Positions 8,816 through 17,792 of a stretch of DNA of 64,000 nt are shown here, in pieces. Position 1 is the stretch's first letter. Every line of letters begins with the position of its first letter. Origin of the DNA: JBDIAG01 sp963835085. GTDB lineage: Bacteria; Actinomycetota; Actinomycetes; Actinomycetales; CAWJMD01. The position numbers and the translations under genes were made by a program. The DNA lies in assembly GCA_963835085.1 (NCBI GenBank), contig CAWIED010000001.1, positions 2,046,001-2,110,000 of the forward strand, written 5' to 3'. The notes beneath the pieces were generated by a model. That model was not told the origin of the DNA. It saw only the letters and a program-made list of their open reading frames with translations, and did not search any database.

Positions 8816-8854
8816 GCGCGCCGGGAAATGACCACTGTCTATTTCCCGGCGCGC
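8816..8854. terminator. Hairpin terminator after aceB
   Basis: A perfect 14-bp inverted repeat (GCGCGCCGGGAAAT ... ATTTCCCGGCGCGC) has an 11-base loop, 20 bases after the aceB stop. No clear U-tract follows, as is common in actinobacteria. Confidence 0.8.
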
Positions 8855-8890
8855 CGCTATTAGCCGCGCAATCTCGTCGCACGACAGCAA

Positions 8891-8930
8891 AGCGGGGGAT
8901 CTCCGGGCAACAGCCCGGAGATCCCCCGCT
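8891..8930. terminator. Very strong bidirectional hairpin between aceB and malic enzyme
   Basis: Perfect 18-bp arms (AGCGGGGGATCTCCGGGC and its complement) close a four-base loop AACA. It starts 10 bases after the malic-enzyme stop on the minus strand, where TTTGCTGT follows the stem. It separates the two convergent genes. Confidence 0.88.
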
Positions 8931-8940
8931 CAGTCTTTAG

Positions 8941-10650
8941 TCAGTCGATCAGGACGTCGGCATATTCCGGCAGCCACATCCGCTCACGGACCTCGGCGTC
9001 GATGTCGGTCAGCTTGGCCTGGGCCACGCCGTCGTCCACCGCGGCCCGCACGACCGCGACAGCCACCACTTCGGAGACTTCCCGCAGCCGGCTCATGCTC
9101 GGCAAGAGGCAGGAGCCGAGTTCGGTGGCCTCCAGCAGGCCGGCCAACGCCGTCGCCGAGGCCTGGATCATCCCGTCGGTGACCCGGTTGGCCTGCGCCA
9201 CCACGACACCGAGCCCGAGCCCCGGAAAGATCAGGGCGTTGTTGGCCTGGGCGATCTGGTACGTCACGCCGCCATATTCGACCGGGTCGAAGGGACTTCC
9301 GGTAGCCACGAGGGCAGCGCCGTCCGTCCACCGGAGCAGATCCGCCGGGAGCGCCTCGGCGCGTGACGTCGGATTGGACATCGGCATGATGATCGGCCGC
9401 TTGCAATAGCCGGCCATCTCGGTGACCAGACTCTCCGTGAAGGCACCACCGTGGGTCGAGGTACCGATCCAGATCGTCGGCTGGGCATGGCGGACGACCT
9501 CAGCCAGGCTGATCCTGCCGGGATCGGCTACGTCCCACTCCGCTACTTCGGCCCGTGACCTGGCGTACGGAGCCTGGAAGTCCTGAAGCTCCGTCATGTC
9601 GTCGACGAGCAGCCCGCGACTGGTCATCGGGTAGAACGCAGCATGCCCGGTGCCCTTGGCTCCCGAAGCAACCATCGTCTCGCGCAACAGATCTGCCACC
9701 CCGATGCCAGCGGTACCGGCCCCGTAGACGAGCACCCTGTGCTCGTCCAGCGGCACCCCGGACTGCTCGACGGCTGCCAGCACTGCCGCCAGGGCGACCG
9801 CGGCGGTGCCCTGGATGTCGTCGTTGAACGTGCACGCCGTGTCGCGGTACCTGGTCAGGATCCGGTGTGCGTTCGCTGTGCCGAAGTCCTCCCAGTGGAT
9901 CATCGCCTGGGGGAACAACCGGCTGCTCGTGGCGACGAAACGCTCGATGAAGTCGTCATAGGCTTCGCCGCGCACCCGTGGGTGCCGCTCGCCGACGTAC
10001 ATCGGATCCTTCAGCAGCGCCTCGTTGTCGGTGCCGGTGTCTAGCACCACCGGAATCACTCGACGTGGGTGAAGTCCGGCCGCTGCCGTGTAGACGGACA
10101 GCTTGCCGATGGCGATCTGCACTCCCCCGACACCCTGGTCGCCGATGCCGAGGATGCCCTCGGAGTCTGTGACGACCAGCAAGTCGACCTCATCGGCGTG
10201 CAAGCCGTGATTGAGCAAGGCCTCCTCGATGTCCTCCGGATGGTCGATGGACAGGAAAACCCCTCTGGGCCGGGCATAGTCATTGCTGTAGCGCTGGATC
10301 GCCTCGCCGATCGTCGGTGTATACACCACCGGCAGCATCTCTTCGATGTGCGAACTCAGCACCCGGTAGAAGAGCACCTCGTTGCGGTCGCGCAGCGTGC
10401 CCAGGAAGCGGTTGCGTTCCAGATTGCCGTCCACCTGCCCGTACTGGGCGTAGGCGCGGGCCGCCTGCTCCTCGATCGTGTTCACCCCGCTCGGCAACAG
10501 GCCGTTGAGGGCGAGAGCCTTGCGCTCGTCCGCTGAGAAGGCGGTGTCGCGATTGGTCATGGAGTTGGCCAGCACAGCCCTGCCACGCGCATGGATGCTG
10601 ATGCTGCGGTAACCGTGGTCGGCGCTGACCTCGTAGTCGCCAGTTCGCAT
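8941..10650 (-). CDS. NAD-type malic enzyme (malate oxidoreductase, decarboxylating)
   Basis: Oxidatively decarboxylates malate to pyruvate. Length is 569 residues, the size of the large SfcA/MaeA type. Motifs: VVYTPTIGEAIQRYS, VVTDSEGILGIGDQGVGG (catalytic Lys follows in AIGKLS), HWEDFGTANA and NDDIQGTAAV (metal ligands), then the dinucleotide fold VLVYGAGTAGIGVA. GGAGG lies 8 bases upstream of the ATG at 10650. It is the last gene of the hyi-glxR-gcl-FAH-allE-malic run, 19 bp after the aminohydrolase. Together with malate synthase it turns glyoxylate plus acetyl-CoA into pyruvate. Cofactor preference (NAD over NADP) is inferred from size and family. Confidence 0.92.
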   Translation of the reverse strand: MRTGDYEVSADHGYRSISIHARGRAVLANSMTNRDTAFSADERKALALNGLLPSGVNTIEEQAARAYAQYGQVDGNLERNRFLGTLRDRNEVLFYRVLSSHIEEMLPVVYTPTIGEAIQRYSNDYARPRGVFLSIDHPEDIEEALLNHGLHADEVDLLVVTDSEGILGIGDQGVGGVQIAIGKLSVYTAAAGLHPRRVIPVVLDTGTDNEALLKDPMYVGERHPRVRGEAYDDFIERFVATSSRLFPQAMIHWEDFGTANAHRILTRYRDTACTFNDDIQGTAAVALAAVLAAVEQSGVPLDEHRVLVYGAGTAGIGVADLLRETMVASGAKGTGHAAFYPMTSRGLLVDDMTELQDFQAPYARSRAEVAEWDVADPGRISLAEVVRHAQPTIWIGTSTHGGAFTESLVTEMAGYCKRPIIMPMSNPTSRAEALPADLLRWTDGAALVATGSPFDPVEYGGVTYQIAQANNALIFPGLGLGVVVAQANRVTDGMIQASATALAGLLEATELGSCLLPSMSRLREVSEVVAVAVVRAAVDDGVAQAKLTDIDAEVRERMWLPEYADVLID

Positions 10651-10669
10651 TCTGCTCGTCCTCCGGCCT

Positions 10670-11500
10670 TCAGTCGAACTGGCGGCTGAGCGCCATGTGC
10701 CGGTTGACGTCTTTGTAGAGCAGGTAGCGGAACACGCCCGGCCCACCCGCGTAGCAGGCCTGCGGGCAGAAGGCGCGCAACCACATGAAGTCGCCCTCCT
10801 GAACCTCGACCCAGTCGTTGTTGAGCAGGTAGACGGCCTTGCCCTCCAGCACGTACAAGCCGTGCTCCATCACATGCGTCTCGGGGAACGGGATCGCGCC
10901 GCCGGGCTCGAAAGTGACGATGGTGCAATGCATGTCGTGACGCATGTCAGCCATGTCGACGAAACGCTGGGTCTTCCAGCAGCCCTTGGTGCCGGGCATC
11001 TCGACACCTTCGACCTCGTTCTCGTTGGTGAAGAACGCCTCGGGCACGTCGATGCCGGGCACCACCTGGTAGGCCTTGCGGATCCAGTGGAAGGTGCTGG
11101 GCTCGTCCCCGGAGTTGCTCACCTGCCAGTTGGACGCGGGTGGGATGAAGGCGTAGCCACCGGGTTCCATCTCGTGCTTCACCCCGTCGAGGGTGATCGT
11201 GAGATTTCCACCCACGACGAAGATGACCCCCTCGGCGGCCGGATCGAGTTCCGGCTGGTCGCTGCCGCCACCGGCTCCGACCTCGACGATGTACTGCGAG
11301 AAGGTCTCCGCAAAACCGGAGAGCGGACGCGCGATCACCCACAGTCGAGTGGATTTCCAGAACGGGAGCCAACTCGTGACGATGTCGCGCATCGTGCCCC
11401 GCGGCAGCACCGCGTAGGCCTCGGTGAAGATGGCGCGATCGGTGGTCAGCTCCTCCTGACTCGGTAACCCACCCTTGGGCACGTAGTACCTCGAGCGCAT
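10670..11500 (-). CDS. allE: (S)-ureidoglycine aminohydrolase
   Basis: Converts (S)-ureidoglycine to (S)-ureidoglycolate and ammonia, a manganese-dependent step after allantoate. The 276-residue protein is a bicupin. In the C-terminal cupin, Glu207, His209, His213 and Gln247 (in PETHVMEH and CPQA) have exactly the spacing of the metal ligands Glu235, His237, His241 and Gln275 known from the plant enzyme. Its presence implies that allantoate is split to ureidoglycine elsewhere, by allantoate amidohydrolase, which I do not find in this window. It lies 22 bp after the FAH gene and 19 bp before malic enzyme. The ATG at 11500 is preceded by AGGAA. Confidence 0.93.
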   Translation of the reverse strand: MRSRYYVPKGGLPSQEELTTDRAIFTEAYAVLPRGTMRDIVTSWLPFWKSTRLWVIARPLSGFAETFSQYIVEVGAGGGSDQPELDPAAEGVIFVVGGNLTITLDGVKHEMEPGGYAFIPPASNWQVSNSGDEPSTFHWIRKAYQVVPGIDVPEAFFTNENEVEGVEMPGTKGCWKTQRFVDMADMRHDMHCTIVTFEPGGAIPFPETHVMEHGLYVLEGKAVYLLNNDWVEVQEGDFMWLRAFCPQACYAGGPGVFRYLLYKDVNRHMALSRQFD

Positions 11501-11522
11501 GGTTGTTCCTTCCTGGTCAGGC

Positions 11523-12395
11523 TCACGGCTCTGTGAACCTAGGTTTCGCCGGGTCGACCACGCGGCAGCGTTGCCGCCCCAGCACTGGCGATTCGGCGAC
11601 TACGACGTCGCCGGCGCGCAGGTATGGACGTTCATCCGGCCTGGCCATTGCCACCCCGGCCGGAGTCCCGGTGATCACCAGATCGCCGGGTTCGAGAGTC
11701 ATCAGTGCGCTGACGTACCGCAGCACGGCCGGCACCGAGAAGATCAAGTCGCTGGTGTTGCCCTGCTGGCGAACCTCGTCATTCACCCTCAGGCTCAGAT
11801 CCACACCGGCGGTAGAGATCTCGTCAGGAGTGACGAGATAGGGCCCGACCGGGCAGTAGGTGTCGGCAGACTTGCCCTTGGTCCAGGTGCCACCGCGGTG
11901 CAGCTGAAGATCACGGTCGGAGACATCCTGGGCGAGCAGATAGCCGGCCACCCCTGCCAACGCCGACGAGTCGTCGGCCGCTGAGCGCAGGGTGGCCCCG
12001 ATCACCACTCCGAGCTCGACCTCATAGTCGGTGGTGGTGGCGCCCGGCAACAGCACGATGTCATCGCAGGGGCCGGAGAACGACGTGTTGGCCTTGAGGA
12101 AGACCACAGGCTCGTGCGGTGACTGGGCACCAATCTCAGCGGCGTGGGCGTGATAGTTGAGGCCGATGCCGATGATCTTGCCCGGTCGCTCTATCGGGGC
12201 ACCCCAGCGATCCACCTCGTCGGTCAGCGGTTGCAGGGCTCCGTCGCGGAGCAGCTCGTCGATGTCGTCGAAGCCCCGACGTAGCCGGTCCGCGTCGAGG
12301 CGAGGACAATGCTCGGCGAGCTCGAACCATGGACCGTTCCCGGCCGAGACGATCGCTCGCTCTCGGCCGGGCCGGCCCACCATCGCAAGTCTCAC
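11523..12395 (-). CDS. Fumarylacetoacetate-hydrolase-family enzyme, probable ureidoglycolate lyase
   Basis: A 290-residue FAH-superfamily protein. The C-terminal fold begins at GIGLNYHAHAAE, with metal-binding acidic residues in DYEVELGVVIG and AQDVSDRD, a KGKSAD loop, and TGTPAGV. The family hydrolyses or lyses C-C and C-N bonds of small keto acids. Many members in actinobacterial allantoin clusters are annotated as ureidoglycolate lyase, giving glyoxylate and urea. Its place between allE and gcl fits that step exactly, because AllE makes ureidoglycolate and Gcl uses glyoxylate. The activity is inferred from context. The GTG start at 12395 lies 18 bp after the gcl stop and has no clear Shine-Dalgarno; a Met four codons downstream is an alternative. 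Confidence 0.82.
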   Translation of the reverse strand: MRLAMVGRPGRERAIVSAGNGPWFELAEHCPRLDADRLRRGFDDIDELLRDGALQPLTDEVDRWGAPIERPGKIIGIGLNYHAHAAEIGAQSPHEPVVFLKANTSFSGPCDDIVLLPGATTTDYEVELGVVIGATLRSAADDSSALAGVAGYLLAQDVSDRDLQLHRGGTWTKGKSADTYCPVGPYLVTPDEISTAGVDLSLRVNDEVRQQGNTSDLIFSVPAVLRYVSALMTLEPGDLVITGTPAGVAMARPDERPYLRAGDVVVAESPVLGRQRCRVVDPAKPRFTEP

Positions 12396-12413
12396 GCTAT
12401 TGCCATCCGACGT

Positions 12414-14192
12414 TCAGTCGAGGTTCGCGAAGGCGGCCGTCGGCGCGTCCTCGCCCGACTCGGCCAGCGCTTCGAACTCGGTGACGTTGGCGATCGAGAC
12501 GCCCATCGAGACATTGGTGACCCGCTCGAGGATGACCTCGACCACCACGGGCACGGAGTGCTCCACCAGCAGCTTCTTCGCCTGCTCCAGCGCCGGCAGG
12601 ATGTCGTCCGGCTCGAACACCCGGATTGCCTTGCAGCCCAAGCCTTCTGCCACCTTCACGTGGTCGACGCCGTATCCGTTGAGCTCGGGCGCGTTGACGT
12701 TGTCGAAGGACAGCTGAACGCAGTAATCCATGTCGAACCCGCGCTGGGACTGACGGATCAGGCCCAGATAGGCGTTGTTCACCAGCACGTGGATGTAGGG
12801 AATCTTGAACTGGGCCCCCACGGCCAGCTCCTCGAGCATGAACTGGAAGTCGTAGTCGCCGGACAGCGCCACCACGGTCGAGTCAGGGTCGGCGGTTGCC
12901 ACACCGAGTGCGGCCGGGATCGTCCAGCCCAGCGGACCTGCCTGCCCGGCGTTGACCCAATGCCGCGGCTTGTACACGTGCAGCAGCTGCGCGGCCTGAA
13001 TCTGCGACAGGCCGATGGTCGAGACGTAGCGGACGTCCTTGCCGAACGCCTTGTTCATCTCCTGGTAGACCCGCTGCGGCTTCACCGGAACATTGTCGAA
13101 ATTCGTCTTGCGCCACATCGTCCGCTTGCGCTCGCGGCACGACTCTGCCCACTCGGAACGGTCGGCGAGACCGTCGCCGGCCACGCGGTCCTTAGCGGCG
13201 GCCAGCAACTGCTCCAGTGCAGCGCGGGCGTCGGAGACGATGCCGTAGTCGGGCATGAAGACTCGGCCGATCTGCGTCGGCTCGATGTCGATGTGGACGA
13301 AAGTCCTTCCAGCAGTGTAGGTCTCGACATCACCGGTATGGCGGTTGGCCCACCGGTTGCCGATCCCGAGGACGAAGTCTGCTTCGAGCATGCTGGCGTT
13401 GCCGTAGCGGTGGCTGGTCTGCAAGCCCACCATGCCGGCGTTGAGCTCGTGGTCGTCGGCGATGGTGCCCCAGCCCATCAGGGTCGGCACCACCGGCACC
13501 CCGGTGAGTTCGGCGAACTCCTGCAGCAGGTCGGCCGCGTCGGCGTTGATGATGCCGCCACCGGCCACGATCAGCGGGCGCTCGGCAGCCTGCAGCATGT
13601 CGAGGGCTTTGTCGGCCTGCGCCCTGGAGGCGGTGGGCTTGTACGCAACGAGTGGCTCGTAGGTGTCGAGGTCGAACTCGATCTCGGCCATCTGGACGTC
13701 GATGGGCAGGTCGATGAGTACCGGGCCGGGGCGCCCCGAGCGCATCAGGTGGAACGCCTGCTGGAACGTCCCCGGCACCTGTGCCGGCTCCAGCACGGTG
13801 ACCGCCATCTTGGTCAGCGGCTTGGCGATGCTGGCGATGTCGACCGCCTGGAAGTCTTCCTTGTGCAGCTTGGCCACCGGCGCCTGGCCGGTGATGCACA
13901 GGATCGGAATGGAGTCTGCACTGGCCGAGTACAGACCGGTGATCATGTCCGTTCCCGCGGGACCGCTGGTGCCGACGCACACGCCGATGTTGCCGGCCTT
14001 GGCACGGGTGTAACCCTCGGCCATGTGCGAGGCGCCCTCCACATGCCGGGCGAGCGTGTGGGTCAGACCACCGTTGGTCTTCATGGCCTTGTAGAACGGA
14101 TTGATCGCCGCTCCGGGGAGACCGAAGATGTTGGTGACCCCTTCCTTCTTAAGGATCTCCACCGCGGCCTGCGCCGCCGTCATGCGTGCCAT
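12414..14192 (-). CDS. gcl: Glyoxylate carboligase (tartronate-semialdehyde synthase)
   Basis: Joins two glyoxylate molecules to tartronate semialdehyde and CO2, using thiamine diphosphate. The protein is 592 residues. Val51 in RHVEGASHMAEG takes the place of the Glu that other ThDP enzymes use to activate the cofactor; this is the known hallmark of Gcl. The C-terminal ThDP motif GDYDF ... VNNAYLGLIR is intact, as is the FAD-binding middle domain. AAGGAG lies upstream of the ATG at 14192. It is the central gene of the glyoxylate branch, 33 bp after glxR and 18 bp before the FAH gene. Confidence 0.96.
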   Translation of the reverse strand: MARMTAAQAAVEILKKEGVTNIFGLPGAAINPFYKAMKTNGGLTHTLARHVEGASHMAEGYTRAKAGNIGVCVGTSGPAGTDMITGLYSASADSIPILCITGQAPVAKLHKEDFQAVDIASIAKPLTKMAVTVLEPAQVPGTFQQAFHLMRSGRPGPVLIDLPIDVQMAEIEFDLDTYEPLVAYKPTASRAQADKALDMLQAAERPLIVAGGGIINADAADLLQEFAELTGVPVVPTLMGWGTIADDHELNAGMVGLQTSHRYGNASMLEADFVLGIGNRWANRHTGDVETYTAGRTFVHIDIEPTQIGRVFMPDYGIVSDARAALEQLLAAAKDRVAGDGLADRSEWAESCRERKRTMWRKTNFDNVPVKPQRVYQEMNKAFGKDVRYVSTIGLSQIQAAQLLHVYKPRHWVNAGQAGPLGWTIPAALGVATADPDSTVVALSGDYDFQFMLEELAVGAQFKIPYIHVLVNNAYLGLIRQSQRGFDMDYCVQLSFDNVNAPELNGYGVDHVKVAEGLGCKAIRVFEPDDILPALEQAKKLLVEHSVPVVVEVILERVTNVSMGVSIANVTEFEALAESGEDAPTAAFANLD

Positions 14193-14224
14193 CTGTCAAT
14201 CTCCTTGCGTACGAGTGGTTGTGG

Positions 14225-15106
14225 TCAGTCAGATGTGCCGGAGAGCCGCCGAACCCCGCGCAGCAGTCCGGAGTGGTCGAGACCGCCGTCGCCGTTGGCG
14301 CGAGCCGAGGCCATCAGCTGGGCGACCACCGCCGCCACCGGTGCCACGACCCCGGCCTCGCGGGCCGCCGCGGTGAAGATGCCCAGATCCTTGTGGTGCA
14401 ACTCGATCCGGAAACCCGGGTTGAAGGTGTTGGTGGCCATGTTCTGACGCTTCTGATTGAGCACGGCCGAGCCGGCCAGGCCGCCACCGAGCACGTCGAA
14501 GGCCGCCTCGAGGTCTACGCCGTAGGCCTCCAGGAACACGACGGCCTCGGCGAGTGCCTCGATGTTGGAGGCGACGATGAGCTGGTTCGCGGCCTTCACC
14601 GTCTGACCGGCACCGCTGCTGCCGACCCGCACGACGGTCTTGCCGACCGCGTCGAAAACGGGCTTGGCTGCGTCGAAGTCCTCCTGGGAGCCACCCACCA
14701 TGATCGACAGTGCGGCGTTCTTGGCCCCTGCCTCGCCGCCCGACACGGGCGCGTCCAGCAGTCGCAGACCCCGACGGCGGGCTTCCTCGGCCAACTCGAC
14801 CGTGACGTCGGGGCGGATGGAGGAGAAGTCGATGATCAGGGCGCCCTGCTGGGCGTTGTCGAAGACGGCACCGGAGCCGACGAGCACCTCCTGGACGTCG
14901 GCGCTGTCGGGCACCATGACGCAGATGACGTCGGCGTCCTTGACCGCCTCGGCGGCTGAGCCGGCTACGCTGCCGCCCGCCTCTGCCAGCGCTTTGGCCT
15001 TGTCGGGGTTGCGGTTGTAACCGCTCACCTGGTGCCCTGCGTTCTGCAGGTGAACGGCCATCGGGCTACCCATGATGCCAAGGCCGATGAAAGCGATGTT
15101 GCTCAT
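14225..15106 (-). CDS. glxR: Tartronate semialdehyde reductase (2-hydroxy-3-oxopropionate reductase)
   Basis: Reduces tartronate semialdehyde to glycerate with NAD(P)H. The 293-residue protein belongs to the beta-hydroxyacid dehydrogenase family. It has the N-terminal Rossmann motif GLGIMGSPM, the DAPVSGGEAGA substrate loop (residues near 120), the GSSGAGQTVKAANQ segment with the catalytic Lys, and HHKDLGIF near the end. It lies between hyi and gcl on the same strand, so the operon carries the full glyoxylate-to-glycerate route. The kinase for the next step is encoded on the other strand at 20227. Confidence 0.93.
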   Translation of the reverse strand: MSNIAFIGLGIMGSPMAVHLQNAGHQVSGYNRNPDKAKALAEAGGSVAGSAAEAVKDADVICVMVPDSADVQEVLVGSGAVFDNAQQGALIIDFSSIRPDVTVELAEEARRRGLRLLDAPVSGGEAGAKNAALSIMVGGSQEDFDAAKPVFDAVGKTVVRVGSSGAGQTVKAANQLIVASNIEALAEAVVFLEAYGVDLEAAFDVLGGGLAGSAVLNQKRQNMATNTFNPGFRIELHHKDLGIFTAAAREAGVVAPVAAVVAQLMASARANGDGGLDHSGLLRGVRRLSGTSD

Positions 15107-15222
15107 GTGTGTGTGACTCCAAAGGTTCTCGGGAAGGTCTGGCGTGCTACGAGGCCGATAGTTCGTGGAACCAACGGCCCCCTCACGGCAGGAGGAGAGC
15201 CGTCTCGACTGGCCGGACGCTC

Positions 15223-16047
15223 TCAGGACGAGCGGCGCCCGCTGGGCAGCCAGTCGAAGCTGGCATTGGTGTCGCCCGTGCTGGGCTTGTACTCCAAGCC
15301 GACCCAGCCGGCGTAGCCTGCGGCGGCGATGGCACCTAGTTGTGCCTCCAGCGGCAGATCGCCGCTGCCGGGCTCTCCACGTCCTGGGGCGTCGGCGATC
15401 TGGACATGACCCGTGCGATCGGTGAAGTCGGCGATCGCGGCGTCCACGTCGTCACCGTTGCTGGCCAGGTGGAACAGGTCCATCAAGATCGCGACGTTGC
15501 CAGCGCCGGCAGCCCGCACGTCGTCTACCACCGCGGCGGCCTGAGCCGCCGTTCGGATGGGATAGGGCTTCGGGCCGCTGACCGGCTCGACCAGGACGGT
15601 GGCGCCGATCTGGTCGGCGGCCTTCGCCGCCAGGGCCAGGTTCTGCCGGGCGAGCTCGTCCTGCTCCTCGGGCGAGACGCCCTCGACCCGGTTGCCGTAC
15701 AGCGCGTTGAAGCCCTGCACCCCGAGCCGACGGCCGATCCCAACCGTGACGTCAATGTTGTCGAGGAATTGCTGCGAGCGCTCGGGGATCGACAACACTC
15801 CGCAGTCGGGACCGGCGAGGTCACCGGCGAAGAAGTTGAGGCCTACGAGCTGGACCCCGGCGTCCTCGATCGCCTGGACGAAGGCGTCGATTTCGGAGTC
15901 TGCGGGCACCGGCTGGTCGGGCCAGGGCCACCAGAACTCGATCGCATCGAACCCTGCAGCCTTGGCCGCTGCGGGCCGCTCCAAGAGCGGAAGCTCGGTG
16001 AAGAGCAGCGAGCAGTTCACCTCGTAGCGCAGTCCGTGGTCGGTCAT
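15223..16047 (-). CDS. hyi: Hydroxypyruvate isomerase
   Basis: Interconverts hydroxypyruvate and tartronate semialdehyde. The 274-residue protein is a xylose-isomerase-like TIM barrel. It starts at MTDHGLRYEVNCSLLF, then FDAIEFWWPWP, ATVLVEPVSG with a metal-binding Glu, ILMDLFH, HVQIADAPGRGEPGSG and VGLEYKP. GGAGG lies nine bases before the ATG at 16047; a Met 11 codons upstream has no such signal. It is the first gene of the six-gene glyoxylate operon. The 117-bp gap before glxR is larger than the other gaps and could hold a second promoter, though I see no clear one. Confidence 0.9.
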   Translation of the reverse strand: MTDHGLRYEVNCSLLFTELPLLERPAAAKAAGFDAIEFWWPWPDQPVPADSEIDAFVQAIEDAGVQLVGLNFFAGDLAGPDCGVLSIPERSQQFLDNIDVTVGIGRRLGVQGFNALYGNRVEGVSPEEQDELARQNLALAAKAADQIGATVLVEPVSGPKPYPIRTAAQAAAVVDDVRAAGAGNVAILMDLFHLASNGDDVDAAIADFTDRTGHVQIADAPGRGEPGSGDLPLEAQLGAIAAAGYAGWVGLEYKPSTGDTNASFDWLPSGRRSS

Positions 16048-16234
16048 GGTCGGCCTCCTCGCCCGTGTGATCGCATGCACGCAGGAGTGTGATCGGCTGT
16101 GTGCGAATCGTCGTCACGGCCAGCTTCTTGTAGAGCCGCCTGCAGCGATCTCCCGCATGAACTCCATTCAGATTCGGATGGATTCTGCGTTGCCTTGTTG
16201 TTGCTTCGGTGTTGCTGTGTCACAATTTCACATT

Positions 16235-16262
16235 ACGAAATATATCTTTCGTCACTCGAAAG
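16235..16262. promoter_or_regulatory. Overlapping palindromes upstream of hyi operon
   Basis: ACGAAATATATCTTTCGT (16235-16252) has 6-bp inverted arms. It overlaps CTTTCG-N5-CGAAAG (16246-16262), also 6-bp arms. The segment is locally AT-rich in a 286-bp gap (16048-16333) that holds no gene. It lies about 190 bp upstream of the hyi start, so it is a candidate operator or promoter for the glyoxylate operon. Which regulator binds is unknown; the sequence differs from the palindrome by iclR. Confidence 0.45.
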
Positions 16263-16333
16263 TGTAAGAGGTGGACTTCGTGCCGTCAAGAGGTCTCGGT
16301 CGGCCTTTTCGACCACCTCGGGTCGCGGACGGG

Positions 16334-17575
16334 TCAGCGCCGGGCGAGCCGATTGATCTGCGACCGGTCCAGCTCGCTGAGCGTGCCCACCTCGGCGTCG
16401 TCGGTGGCTCCACAGTCCAAGGCGCGGACGACGAACTCGGCCAGGGCGCGAGCGGTGGCCGGCTCGTCCATGATGTTGGACTCGCGCTGTTGGATGTAGT
16501 TGCGCAGTCGCTCCGCCGCCGCGGGGAGTCCCTCACGGTAGAAGGAGTAGGTAGCTGCGTAACGGCTCGGCAGCTGGGCCGAATGCATGTCCCAGCCCTG
16601 GTAATAGCCCCGCTCCAAGCTGCGCCGAGCCAGCCGGCTGTGCAAGCGCCAGGCGGCCCGCACGTGCTCAGGGTCGCCCACCGGCATCACGTTCGTGGAG
16701 CCGTCCGAGAGCCGGACCCCGGTGCCGGCTGCCGCCACCTGCATCACTGCCTTGGCATGATCGGCCGCGGGGTGCTCCATGCTCTGGTAGGCAGCAGCGA
16801 TGCCGCATGACGCCGAGTAGTCGTACGTGCCGTAGTGCAGGCTCGACACCCGGCCCTGACCGAGATGGATCATCTTGGCCACCAAAGCAGTACCGTCCGG
16901 CCCCAGTACCGACTGAGGGGTTTCGATCTGGATCTCGAATCGCAGACTGCCCGGGCGCAGGTGCAGACCGTCTTCCAGACGCTGTGCCGCATAGACCATG
17001 GCTTCGACCTGGTCGGTGGAGGTGACCTTGGGGAAGGTCAGGATGAATCCCGGCGGAAGCTGCCCGTCAGCGGCCAGAGCAGAGACGAATCCGGCAAGCG
17101 TTGCCAGCCCCCGGTGTCGGGTCGGCGGTTCGAAGCACTTGAACCGGATGCCGAAGAACGGCGATGCCGTCCCGTTCGACACCGCAGCGAGCAAGTGCTC
17201 GGCCGCGCGAGTGAGCGCAGCGTCCTCGGCCTCGTCGCCGCGATCGCCGAAACCATCCTCGAAGTCGATCCGGAGGTCCTCGATGGGCTCTCGCGCGAGC
17301 TTGGCCTCGACCCGGGCCCGGACGTCGTCCGCCAGCTCAGCCGGCACGCCGAAGGTGCTGGAGAAGTCCGCCTGATCGAGCGTGCCAAGGAGCTCTAGCG
17401 CCGAGGCACCCCAGCGCTGCGGGAGGTCTGCCTCGTACCGATCGGCCGCCACATAGACGGTGTGCACGGGTTGGCGGGCGCTGGTCTCCCCGGGGTACTG
17501 GTCGGCCAGCAGCCGATCGGCCTCCACGAGCCGGCCATCGACCTCGGCAGTGAGCTGGAGCAGGTTGATCGTCAT
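16334..17575 (-). CDS. DUF6986-type aldolase/citrate-lyase-like protein
   Basis: A 413-residue protein of the phosphoenolpyruvate/HpcH-HpaI aldolase superfamily. An acidic stretch DLRIDFEDGFG, FGIRFKCFEP, FILTFPKV, LRFEIQIETPQS and HYGTYDYSASCG mark successive strands of the TIM barrel with its metal-binding Glu/Asp. Proteins of this kind occur in actinobacterial ureide clusters, but the reaction is not established. A C-C cleavage or condensation involving glyoxylate or a keto acid is possible by superfamily. It is divergent from the allantoin permease; GGAGG precedes the ATG at 17575. Confidence is high for the fold and low for the reaction. Confidence 0.75.
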   Translation of the reverse strand: MTINLLQLTAEVDGRLVEADRLLADQYPGETSARQPVHTVYVAADRYEADLPQRWGASALELLGTLDQADFSSTFGVPAELADDVRARVEAKLAREPIEDLRIDFEDGFGDRGDEAEDAALTRAAEHLLAAVSNGTASPFFGIRFKCFEPPTRHRGLATLAGFVSALAADGQLPPGFILTFPKVTSTDQVEAMVYAAQRLEDGLHLRPGSLRFEIQIETPQSVLGPDGTALVAKMIHLGQGRVSSLHYGTYDYSASCGIAAAYQSMEHPAADHAKAVMQVAAAGTGVRLSDGSTNVMPVGDPEHVRAAWRLHSRLARRSLERGYYQGWDMHSAQLPSRYAATYSFYREGLPAAAERLRNYIQQRESNIMDEPATARALAEFVVRALDCGATDDAEVGTLSELDRSQINRLARR

Positions 17576-17615
17576 GGTGCCTCCTGGCTGTATTCTGCAT
17601 TGAGGATGTTAACTT

Positions 17616-17645
17616 CTGCATCGTGAAAGTCTGTAGCGTGAAAGT
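17616..17645. promoter_or_regulatory. Two 15-bp direct repeats in the divergent promoter region
   Basis: CTGCATCGTGAAAGT (17616-17630) is followed directly by CTGTAGCGTGAAAGT (17631-17645), two mismatches apart. A weaker third copy is at 17595. They lie 40 bp upstream of the DUF6986 gene and look like a regulator's tandem half-sites. On the minus strand a TTGACT hexamer (17644-17649) overlaps the last repeat. Confidence 0.45.
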
Positions 17646-17792
17646 CAATGGCCCGGGCACCGAGATCAGGCTGGCGGCCGGGGCGGTCGGGCAAGGCTCG
17701 TAAGGCTCCCCGGAAGGCTGCAGCCGTGCCTCGGCAGCGAAGAACCGACCCGTAACAGCAGGATGATGCTCGACCCAGCCTAGACGCTAGGT

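Noticed and set aside
12309..14447. A 712-codon plus-strand open frame opposite glyoxylate carboligase
   Set aside because: It is a shadow in GC-rich DNA; the minus-strand gene has all Gcl motifs.
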